A DNA stretch of 10,520 nucleotides from NCBI GenBank assembly GCA_947478535.1, contig CANJXD010000166.1, positions 1-10,520 of the forward strand, read 5' to 3'. Every line of letters starts with the position of its first letter. The stretch's first letter is position 1. Source of the stretch: Acetobacteraceae bacterium. GTDB taxonomy: Bacteria; Pseudomonadota; Alphaproteobacteria; Acetobacterales; Acetobacteraceae. Under the pieces are notes generated by a model. It saw only the letters and a program-made list of their open reading frames with translations. It was not told the origin of the DNA and did not search any database. The position numbers and the translations under genes were made by a program. This document shows positions 1-6,194 of this stretch, one piece after another.

Positions 1-141
1 CTTATCGCCGCAAGCCTCAACGACCGGCCCAGGAAGACGCTCGACTACGCCACCCCAAACGAGGCCTTCAACAGCCTACTTGCAAAGCTGGCCAGCCGGG
101 GCGAAACACAGAGCCGCGGTGGTGTTCGCTACGGATGTTGA
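1..141 (+). CDS. IS30-family transposase, C-terminal end (partial)
   Basis: The frame is open from the first base of the window and stops with TGA at 139-141, giving 46 residues. It contains the signature LNDRPRKTLDYATP followed by NEAFNSLL, which matches the well-known end of IS30-family DDE transposases (LNxRPRKTLGxxTPxE), just after the catalytic glutamate that would lie upstream of the window. The reading frame uses less GC-biased codons than the neighbouring chromosomal genes, as expected for a mobile element. The last residues, after about residue 33, do not follow the family pattern I know and may run through the terminal inverted repeat. Its stop lies inside the 3' end of the convergent dehydrogenase gene. 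I could not place the inverted repeat or target duplication, because the left end is outside the window. Family assignment is firm; whether the element is intact cannot be judged. Confidence 0.82.
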   Translation, partial: LIAASLNDRPRKTLDYATPNEAFNSLLAKLASRGETQSRGGVRYGC

Positions 142-908
142 ATCCACCCCGTCAAACCACCGTCAACGACGACCGTCTGGCCGGTGACCATCGCGGCGCC
201 GGCGAGGAGGAAGACGATCACCTCGGCCAGATCCTCCGGCGTGCAGCGACGCTTCAGCAAGGCATTGTCGATCGAATTGGCGCGCTGTTCGTTGGTCCAC
301 TCGATCTGCCAGGTGCTGTCCACTGCCCCGGGCGCCACGGCATTCGCGCGGGCCTCCGGCGCCAGGGCACGGGCGAAATTCTTCGTCAGCGAAATCACCC
401 CGGCCTTCGTCGCGCCATAAGCCATGGAAGACCCGGCGGAATTGATGCCGGCGATGGACGCGGTGTTCACCATCGCGCCCCGCGAAGCCTTCAAGGCCGG
501 CGCCGCGGCCTTGGCGCAGCGGAACACGCCCAGCAGGTTGACCTCCAGCACCGCCTGCCAAAGCTCCTCCGTCAAGCGGTCCAACTCGCCCGGCGCGATG
601 GTGGTCTTGGTGCCCGGCGTGCCGGCATTGTTCACGAGATAGTCGAGCCGCCCGAGATCGGTGACAGCCTGCGTCACCATCCGGGCCGCATCCTCGGCAT
701 CGCCGACATTGCCCGGCGCACCGATCACCCGCGCCCCCGTCTCGGCCGCCAGCCGGGCCACCGCCTCCGGCCCGCGAGGGTCATCGGCCAGGTGGTTGAT
801 GGCCACCGTGCAACCACTTCGCGCGAGCAGGACCGCCGTCGCATAGCCGATGCCGGAAGCACCGCCCGTCACCAGCGCCGTCTTGCCCTTGAGGTCATAG
901 GTGATCAT
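129..908 (-). CDS. SDR family NAD(P)-dependent oxidoreductase
   Basis: A 259-residue classical short-chain dehydrogenase/reductase, which oxidises an alcohol or reduces a carbonyl with NAD(P). The N-terminal Rossmann motif TGGASGIG is at residues 14-21, NNAG at 93-96, the structural Asn at 124, and the catalytic Ser151, Tyr164 and Lys168 (YGATK). The common C-terminal VVVDGG is present, so the enzyme should be active. The frame stays open upstream, but the true start is the ATG at 906-908: it gives the normal family N-terminus, follows an AAGGA ribosome site 8 nt upstream, and overlaps the previous stop as ATGA, implying translational coupling. It is the last gene of the minus-strand run. Its final codons and TAG stop overlap the IS30 transposase reading frame, so its natural tail may have been replaced by insertion-sequence DNA. 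The substrate cannot be predicted from sequence. Confidence 0.9.
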   Translation of the reverse strand: MITYDLKGKTALVTGGASGIGYATAVLLARSGCTVAINHLADDPRGPEAVARLAAETGARVIGAPGNVGDAEDAARMVTQAVTDLGRLDYLVNNAGTPGTKTTIAPGELDRLTEELWQAVLEVNLLGVFRCAKAAAPALKASRGAMVNTASIAGINSAGSSMAYGATKAGVISLTKNFARALAPEARANAVAPGAVDSTWQIEWTNEQRANSIDNALLKRRCTPEDLAEVIVFLLAGAAMVTGQTVVVDGGLTGWIQHP

Positions 909-1882
909 CTGTCGCGTCCTTGGCCCGCCATCGTGCCGATCTGCCGTATCGCGCGCTTCAGCGCCATCAGCCGCTGGTCCCGCGCCTCGAACAGCGCGGC
1001 CGTATCGGCCTTCCCATCGGCGCCGCGCCAATCATAGAAGCCAGCGCCGGCCATCACGCCGGTGCGGCCCTCCGCCACTGCTTCATCCAGCGCGTCGCAT
1101 TTCCCGCGCACCGCCGGCGGCTGATACATCTTGTTCGTCAGGCTCGCCTGCATGAAGGCGAGGCCGGTGAAATCGGCCTTGGCCAAGACCCCGAGGATGG
1201 GCAGGCGCAGCGCAATGCCCTCGATGATCGCGGTGTCGATCTCCTCGGCCGTCGCCACACCCTCATCCAGCAGCTTCTGCACCTCGAGGCCCATGGCGGA
1301 TTGCACGCGGTTGGCGATGTAGCCGGGGACGAATTTCCGCATGACGATCGGCGCCTTGCCCATCATCACGCAAAGCTCGCGGCAGAACTCGACCACGGCC
1401 GGATCGCAAACCGGGCCGCCGACGATATCCACGAGATCGACCAGATAGGGCGGCGTGTACCAATGCATGATGACGGCGCGCTTCTGCCGCCGCTCCGGGA
1501 TCAGCGGAAAGGGATCGAGGTAGGAGGTGTTGGAAGCGAAGATCGCCTCCATCGGCGCTACCGCATCCAGCTGCGCGAAGACGATGCGCTTGATCTCGGG
1601 CTTCTCGCTCACGGCCTCGACGATGAGGTCCACGCCCTCCACCGTCTCGGCCAGCGTCGGCAGCCGCGTCACCTGCTGGTGCAGCCAATCCGCGTCGCAG
1701 TCCGGTGGCGCCTCATCGGCCGCGACCAGCGTGGCGAGCGCGGTTTCCATCAGCCCGCCGGCCTTGTCGAGCATGGCCATGGAACTGTCGGTCAGCCGCA
1801 CCTCATGCCCGCCCAGCGCATAAACCAGCGCGAGGGCGTGGCCCATCGTGCCGGCGCCGATCACCGCGACCTTGATGCCCAT
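905..1882 (-). CDS. 3-hydroxyacyl-CoA dehydrogenase family protein
   Basis: A 325-residue protein with the two-domain 3-hydroxyacyl-CoA dehydrogenase fold. The NAD-binding GAGTMG is at residues 9-14 and an acidic residue (Asp32) ends the second strand, which favours NAD over NADP. VEAVSE (from 88), SNTS (117-120) and the presumed catalytic His140 follow. The residues after it read HWYTPPYLVDLVDIV rather than the HFFNP of beta-oxidation enzymes. The C-terminal domain starts around PGYIANRVQ (186-194), with Asn191. Single-function proteins of this size include 3-hydroxybutyryl-CoA dehydrogenases but also carnitine and gulonate dehydrogenases, so a non-CoA hydroxy acid is a real possibility. I chose the ATG at 1880-1882 because GGAG lies 8 nt upstream; the GTG at 1889-1891 would sit directly on that site. 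It begins 5 nt after the ThDP enzyme stop and overlaps the SDR start, so all three are probably made together. Confidence 0.88.
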   Translation of the reverse strand: MGIKVAVIGAGTMGHALALVYALGGHEVRLTDSSMAMLDKAGGLMETALATLVAADEAPPDCDADWLHQQVTRLPTLAETVEGVDLIVEAVSEKPEIKRIVFAQLDAVAPMEAIFASNTSYLDPFPLIPERRQKRAVIMHWYTPPYLVDLVDIVGGPVCDPAVVEFCRELCVMMGKAPIVMRKFVPGYIANRVQSAMGLEVQKLLDEGVATAEEIDTAIIEGIALRLPILGVLAKADFTGLAFMQASLTNKMYQPPAVRGKCDALDEAVAEGRTGVMAGAGFYDWRGADGKADTAALFEARDQRLMALKRAIRQIGTMAGQGRDR

Positions 1883-1887
1883 CGCTC

Positions 1888-3555
1888 TCACTCCGCCGGG
1901 GTATAGGGTTCGGGGGCGCGGCTTTCGATATCGGTGCGGACATCGATCACCACCGTCTCCCCCGCCGCGAGCGCTTCCCGCAGGGCGGGCCCGATGGCCT
2001 CCGGCCGGTCCACGGTGATGCCGCGCAGCCCGAAGCCGCGCGCGATGGCGGCGAAATCCGACCCGCCGCCGAAGCGCAGAAGTTCCGCCGCGGCGTCGCT
2101 GTCATTGCCGGCCATGCGCCGCACATTCGGCCAGCCCTGGCCGAAGCCGCCATTGTTGTTGATGATGCAGACCACCGCGAGACCGAGGCGCTTCGCCGTC
2201 TCCAGCTCCGCCAGGTGGTAGTGGAAGGCGCCGTCGCCGGACCAGCACACCACAGGCCTCCCGGGCGCCGCGCATTTGGCGCCGAGCGCCGCCGGGAAGG
2301 CCCAGCCGAGCGAGCCCGCCGCGCGCTGGTAGCCCTGCGCGTCGAGATCGACCAGCGTGCCCGTCCAGATGCCGGAATAGCCGGTATCGGCGACGAGGAT
2401 GGCATCCGCCGGCAACGCCGCCGTGATCTCGGCGCAGAGCCGCGCCGGGTCGATCGGCACCACCTCGCTGGCCAGCCGTGGCGCGACGCTCTCCCGCCAC
2501 GCGGCCACCAATGCCGCCGCGTCCGCCGCGAAGGTGGCATCGCGGGATTGCGGGCCGAGTTGGTCCAGCACTTCGCGCAGCACCGCGCGCGGATCGCCCA
2601 GCAGGGCGACCGTGGCCGGCAGGCTGCGGTCGAATTCGAGAGGGTCCGCGTCGATCTGGATCAGCGGCACGCCGGCGCGCGGCAGGCGCCAGCCATGGGT
2701 GACCTGGTCACCGAGGTCGCAGCCGATGGCGACCACCAGCGAGGCCATCTCCAGCACCTGGTTGGCGGGTGCCGAGGAATAGGTGCCGGCGACACCGGCG
2801 ACGCGGGGATGGCGCGTCGGCAGCAGCGACCGCGCGCCGAGCGTCGTCAGCACCGGGGCTTCCAGCGCCTCCGCCAAGGCGAGCACTTCGGCCCCGCAGC
2901 CGGATTGCAGGGCGCCATCGCCGGCGAGGATAACGATGCGGCCCGGTGTGGCGACCGCCGCCACGGCCGCCGCCACCGCATCGGGATCGGGCGCGGCGCG
3001 AAAGCGCGGCACGGCGAGGGCGGAGAGGTCGGCGGGCGGTTCATCGACGCTACCTTGCTCGATGATCTCCGCCATCAGCCCGTTGAGGTCGAGATGGGTG
3101 GGGCGCGTCGGTACCGTCACCGCCGCCGCCCAGGCCTGGCGCAGCAGGCGGGGCAGATGGGCGGCCTGCTCGACCTCCGCCGAGAATTTCGTCACCGCCT
3201 GGAACAACGGCGCGTGCGCCACTTCCTGATAGGCGTTGCGATGCTGCGCGACCGGCGGCTTGCGCCCGGTCAGCGCGATGACGGGGCTGCGGGCGAGAAA
3301 GGCATCCTGCAACCCGGCCGCGAGGTTCGCCGCACCGACGGATTGGCAGGCCACGACGCCGGGCCGTCCGCTGACGCGGGCATAGGCATCGGCCATGTAG
3401 ACGGCGGCCTTTTCCGTGTGCCCCAGCACCGGCTTCACGCCGAGCCGCGACAGCGCCAGCAGGGTCGGCCGCAGCACCGCATCGACGAAAAACACATGCG
3501 TCTGGCCCGAAGCCGCGAGGCTCCCCGCCAGCCAATCCGCGCCCTTCATGCTCAC
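1888..3555 (-). CDS. Thiamine-diphosphate-dependent enzyme (acetolactate synthase/decarboxylase superfamily)
   Basis: A 555-residue protein with the three-domain layout of the acetolactate synthase/pyruvate decarboxylase superfamily: an N-terminal pyrimidine-binding domain (about 1-170), a central domain (about 185-330) and a C-terminal pyrophosphate-binding domain (about 360-540). The ThDP-activating glutamate is present (Glu48 in HTEKAA). The metal/diphosphate motif runs from GDG at 440-442 to NNN at 466-468, the usual spacing. Enzymes of this group decarboxylate 2-oxo acids or join and cleave C-C bonds next to a carbonyl. Glyoxylate carboligase would fit the urate context but lacks that glutamate, so I do not assign it. 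The GTG at 3553-3555 is preferred because GGGGAA lies just upstream; the ATG at 3547-3549 is the alternative. It lies 60 nt downstream of HIU hydrolase and directly upstream of two dehydrogenases. The family is secure; the substrate is unknown. Confidence 0.88.
   Translation of the reverse strand: MSMKGADWLAGSLAASGQTHVFFVDAVLRPTLLALSRLGVKPVLGHTEKAAVYMADAYARVSGRPGVVACQSVGAANLAAGLQDAFLARSPVIALTGRKPPVAQHRNAYQEVAHAPLFQAVTKFSAEVEQAAHLPRLLRQAWAAAVTVPTRPTHLDLNGLMAEIIEQGSVDEPPADLSALAVPRFRAAPDPDAVAAAVAAVATPGRIVILAGDGALQSGCGAEVLALAEALEAPVLTTLGARSLLPTRHPRVAGVAGTYSSAPANQVLEMASLVVAIGCDLGDQVTHGWRLPRAGVPLIQIDADPLEFDRSLPATVALLGDPRAVLREVLDQLGPQSRDATFAADAAALVAAWRESVAPRLASEVVPIDPARLCAEITAALPADAILVADTGYSGIWTGTLVDLDAQGYQRAAGSLGWAFPAALGAKCAAPGRPVVCWSGDGAFHYHLAELETAKRLGLAVVCIINNNGGFGQGWPNVRRMAGNDSDAAAELLRFGGGSDFAAIARGFGLRGITVDRPEAIGPALREALAAGETVVIDVRTDIESRAPEPYTPAE
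1891..1894 (-). promoter_or_regulatory. Ribosome binding site GGAG of the 3-hydroxyacyl-CoA dehydrogenase gene
   Basis: GGAG on the minus strand ends 8 nt before the ATG at 1880-1882 and lies within the last codons of the ThDP enzyme gene. It abuts the in-frame GTG at 1889-1891, which therefore cannot use it. This decides the start in favour of the ATG. Confidence 0.6.
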
Positions 3556-3560
3556 ATCCG

Positions 3561-3566
3561 TTCCCC
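3561..3566 (-). promoter_or_regulatory. Ribosome binding site of the ThDP enzyme gene
   Basis: GGGGAA on the minus strand lies 5 nt before the GTG at 3553-3555 and 11 nt before the in-frame ATG at 3547-3549. The spacing favours the GTG start. The rest of the 60-nt gap (3556-3615) holds only a small dyad, CGGGCA-ggg-TGCCCG (3575-3589), which overlaps a second alternative hairpin, CCCGC-ggct-GCGGG (3586-3599). Confidence 0.5.
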
Positions 3567-3615
3567 ACCCATTCCGGGCAGGGTGCCCGCGGCTGCGGGT
3601 GGCGGCAAGACGGGG

Positions 3616-3954
3616 TCAGGAACCGCGATAGGTCGAATAGCTCCAGGGCGAGCAGAGCAACGGCACGTGGTAGTGCCCCTCCCCGGCCCGCAGCGTGACG
3701 GCGATCGGCACCACATCGAGAAAGCCCACGCCGCCGAAATAAGAGCCGACGTGAAAGCGCAGCTCGTAGGTGCCGCCCTTGAAATCCTCGGCGGTCATCA
3801 GCGGTGCGTCGGTGCGGCCATCGCTATTGGTCAGCGCCTCCGCCACCTTGGACCGCGCCTCGCCGTCCAGCCGGAACAACTCCACCAGCACACCCTGGGC
3901 GGGCCGGCCCGTGGCGGTGTCCAGCACATGCGTCGTCAGCGCGCTCGCCTTCAT
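3616..3954 (-). CDS. uraH: 5-hydroxyisourate hydrolase (transthyretin-like)
   Basis: A 112-residue HIU hydrolase, the normal length for the bacterial family, which opens 5-hydroxyisourate to OHCU in urate degradation. The N-terminal LTTHVLDTATGRPA carries catalytic His9, Arg47 lies in SDGRTD, His96 in HVPLL, and the protein ends in YRGS, the hallmark that separates the hydrolase from true transthyretins. All active-site residues are therefore present. There is no signal peptide, so it should act in the cytoplasm as a tetramer (family knowledge). The ATG at 3952-3954 shares its A with the TGA of the upstream urate hydroxylase (TGATG), so the enzyme making the unstable product and the one consuming it are translationally coupled. 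A GAGG sequence lies 8 nt upstream. The next step, OHCU decarboxylase, is not encoded in this window. Confidence 0.95.
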   Translation of the reverse strand: MKASALTTHVLDTATGRPAQGVLVELFRLDGEARSKVAEALTNSDGRTDAPLMTAEDFKGGTYELRFHVGSYFGGVGFLDVVPIAVTLRAGEGHYHVPLLCSPWSYSTYRGS

Positions 3955-5225
3955 CACTCCGCCCTCGCCCCGGCGGCGATCCAGGCGAGGAGCTTGGCGC
4001 GTTCCTCCCCTGTGATCTCTGTGAGGTTGCCCGGCGGCATGGCTTCGGTCGCCACCTGCTGGCGCATCGCCTGCGCCCAACGGCGGATCTGCGCGGGTTC
4101 ATCAAAGCGCACGCCCTTCGGCGGCGCGGCGATGCCTTCCTGCGTCGGCCGCGCGGCGTGGCAGGAGGCGCAGCGCGCGGCGGTGATGGCCTGCACTTCC
4201 GCGAAGCTCGGCACATCGACGCCGGCAAGGTCCGGCCCGCGCTTCGGCTGCAGGGCGAAGGCGAGCACCGCGAGGACAGCGACCGCGACGATGGGCAGTG
4301 CGATCTGCTTCCGCCCGAACTGCATCTGCACGAAGAACTGCCGCACCAGCGCGCCCACCAGGGTGATGGCCAGCAGCACCACCCAGTTCCATTCGCTGCC
4401 CCAGGTCATGGGGTAATGCGGGCTGACCATCAGGAAGATGACAGGCAGCGTCAGGTAGGTGTTGTGGACGCTGCGCTGCTTGCCCCAGCGGCCGTATTTC
4501 GGATCCGGCTCCTGCCCCGCCTGCATGGCGGCGACCATCTTGCGCTGGCCCGGCATGATGCACATGACGACATTGGCCACCATGATCGTGCCCGTCATCG
4601 CGCCGATCTGCAGGAAGGCGCCGCGGCCGGAGAACACCTTGCAGGCGATGAAGGCCACCGCCACCAGCAGCACCACGCCGAAGATCGACAGGTTGCGATC
4701 ATTCTCCCCGAACTTCGACCGGCAGACGAGGTCGTAGAGCACCCAGCCCAGCACCAGCATCGCCGCCGAGATCGCCACCGCCGTGCCGGGGCCGATATCG
4801 AGCACCGCCGGATCGATCAGGTAGGTGGAGGCTTCGCGCCAGTAGATCAGCATGAACAGCGAAAAACCGCTGATCCAGGTCCAGTAGGCTTCCCATTTGA
4901 ACCAGTGCAGCTTTTCCGGCAGCGACGCCGGCGCCACCAGATACTTCTGCTTGTGGTAGAAGCCGCCACCATGGATCGACCATTGTTCCCCCTTCACGCG
5001 GGGGTTGCCGTCGCGCGGCGGGTCCAACTGGTTGTCGAGCCCGATGAAGTAGAAGCTGGTGCCGATCCAGGCGATGCCGGTGATCAGGTGCAGCCAGCGG
5101 ATCAGCAGGTTGGCCCAATCGGCGAGGTAGGAAAGGTCCATCTTGGCGGCATCCAGCGGCGCCGGGGCGCCGTTCAGAAAGGGAACGGCCAGGGCCGTGT
5201 TGCGCCGCAACAATCGCGAAAGCAT
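3954..5225 (-). CDS. puuD: Membrane urate hydroxylase PuuD with C-terminal cytochrome c domain
   Basis: A polytopic inner-membrane protein that oxidises urate to 5-hydroxyisourate. It begins with the family signature ADWANLLIRWLHLITGIAWIG and has several further hydrophobic segments, ending with one at about residues 310-330. A cytochrome c domain follows: haem site CASCH at 352-356 and a probable methionine ligand at 396 in AMPPGN. In this family electrons pass to the respiratory chain through the haem domain, so no peroxide is made, unlike soluble uricase. The frame opens at the ATG at 5223-5225, 24 nt after the previous stop, with AGGA very close to it, giving 423 residues. The ATG at 5139-5141 (395 residues) matches the family start better but has no visible ribosome site, so the first 28 residues are uncertain. 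The end overlaps the HIU hydrolase start by one base. Function is well supported by family and neighbour. Confidence 0.93.
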   Translation of the reverse strand: MLSRLLRRNTALAVPFLNGAPAPLDAAKMDLSYLADWANLLIRWLHLITGIAWIGTSFYFIGLDNQLDPPRDGNPRVKGEQWSIHGGGFYHKQKYLVAPASLPEKLHWFKWEAYWTWISGFSLFMLIYWREASTYLIDPAVLDIGPGTAVAISAAMLVLGWVLYDLVCRSKFGENDRNLSIFGVVLLVAVAFIACKVFSGRGAFLQIGAMTGTIMVANVVMCIMPGQRKMVAAMQAGQEPDPKYGRWGKQRSVHNTYLTLPVIFLMVSPHYPMTWGSEWNWVVLLAITLVGALVRQFFVQMQFGRKQIALPIVAVAVLAVLAFALQPKRGPDLAGVDVPSFAEVQAITAARCASCHAARPTQEGIAAPPKGVRFDEPAQIRRWAQAMRQQVATEAMPPGNLTEITGEERAKLLAWIAAGARAE

Positions 5226-5249
5226 GTCCTGACCGCAAGGGGGCTTGGA

Positions 5250-6194
5250 TCACCCCGCCGGCGGCAGCCCCCGCACCCAGCCCGCCGCGCGGCGGACGAT
5301 GCCGGCCGCGCGTTGCGTCGGGAAGGCAAGGAAACCGTGGATCATGCCGTCCTCCCGCACCTGTTCCACCGCGACGCCGGCAGCCCGCATCGCCGCCGCG
5401 TAATCCTCCCCCTCATCGCGCAGCGGGTCGCAGCCGGCGGTCAGCACGTGGGCCGGCGGCAGCCCGGCAAGGGATCTGGCGCGCAGCGGCACGGCATAGG
5501 GGTGCGCGGCATCGGCGGCATCGCGCAGGTATTGCGCCCAGAACCACTCCATGTCGGCGCGCGTCAGGTGATGGCCTTCCGCGAATTCGGCGTAGCTGCC
5601 AGCGCTGCCGGGCAGGCCGATGACGGGATAGATCAGCAACTGCCCCGCCAGCGCTGGCCCGCCTTCATCGCGCAGCCGCAGCGCCGTGACGGCGGCGAGG
5701 TTGCCCCCCGCGCTGCCGCCGGCCACCACCAGCCTGCGCGGATCGGCGCCCCAGCCTTCCGCCCGTGCTTGCGCGAAGCGCATCGCCGCGAGGCAGTCAT
5801 CGAGCGCGGCGGGGAAAGGGTGCTCCGGCGCCAGGCGATAATCGACGGAGAGCACCAGCGCCCCCGCTTCCCCGCAGATCGCGCGGCACAGCCCATCGTA
5901 ATGGCTGTCGAGGCTGCCGAAGACGAAGCCGCCGCCATGGAAGAACACCACCAGCGGCGGCGTTCCCCCAGCGGGCGCCGGACGATAGAGCCGTGCCTGC
6001 AGCGGCCCTGCCGGACCGGGGATCGTCAGGTCCTCCGCCGAGGCGGCCCCGGCACATTCCGGCAGATGCAACACGGCGCGGCGCGCCCGCAGCGCCGGGA
6101 TGGGCTGGGTGTGCATCGGCGGCTGGGTGTTCACCAGCCGCAGGATGGCAGCGCATTCCGGGTCCAGGCCGCGGTCGGGATCGGTTTCGGGCAT
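5250..6194 (-). CDS. Alpha/beta hydrolase, hormone-sensitive lipase (HSL) family
   Basis: A 314-residue esterase/lipase-like hydrolase of the bacterial HSL group. The oxyanion-hole motif HGGGF is at 86-90, followed by VDYRLAPEHPFPAALDD, both typical. The nucleophile is Ser161 in GGSAGG, where most relatives have GDSAG. The acid is probably Asp256 in CDPLRDE and the base His286 in MIHGF, so the catalytic triad is complete. No signal peptide is seen, so it is probably cytoplasmic. Such enzymes cleave short-chain esters; the actual substrate is unknown. The ATG at 6192-6194 overlaps the TGA of the upstream binding-protein gene (TGATG) and has no convincing ribosome site, so translation probably depends on reinitiation. 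This ties it to the solute-binding protein rather than to urate oxidation. The family is certain and the role is open. Confidence 0.9.
   Translation of the reverse strand: MPETDPDRGLDPECAAILRLVNTQPPMHTQPIPALRARRAVLHLPECAGAASAEDLTIPGPAGPLQARLYRPAPAGGTPPLVVFFHGGGFVFGSLDSHYDGLCRAICGEAGALVLSVDYRLAPEHPFPAALDDCLAAMRFAQARAEGWGADPRRLVVAGGSAGGNLAAVTALRLRDEGGPALAGQLLIYPVIGLPGSAGSYAEFAEGHHLTRADMEWFWAQYLRDAADAAHPYAVPLRARSLAGLPPAHVLTAGCDPLRDEGEDYAAAMRAAGVAVEQVREDGMIHGFLAFPTQRAAGIVRRAAGWVRGLPPAG

Noticed and set aside
905..1031. Upstream extension of the SDR gene
   Set aside because: The frame stays open past the ATG at 908, but the added 41 residues are Arg-rich, overlap the dehydrogenase gene and lie outside the family N-terminus.
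920..1906. + strand open frame opposite the 3-hydroxyacyl-CoA dehydrogenase
   Set aside because: It mirrors the real gene almost exactly and is rich in His and Arg, as expected for a shadow frame.
1888..3555. Glyoxylate carboligase (gcl) for the ThDP enzyme
   Set aside because: It would fit urate catabolism, but Gcl lacks the ThDP-activating glutamate that is present here (Glu48), and the length and N-terminal sequence differ.
2215..4416. Very long + strand open frame opposite the ThDP enzyme, HIU hydrolase and puuD
   Set aside because: The product is Arg/His/Gly-rich with no domain, and the opposite strand has unambiguous genes. Long antisense frames arise from GC-biased third positions.
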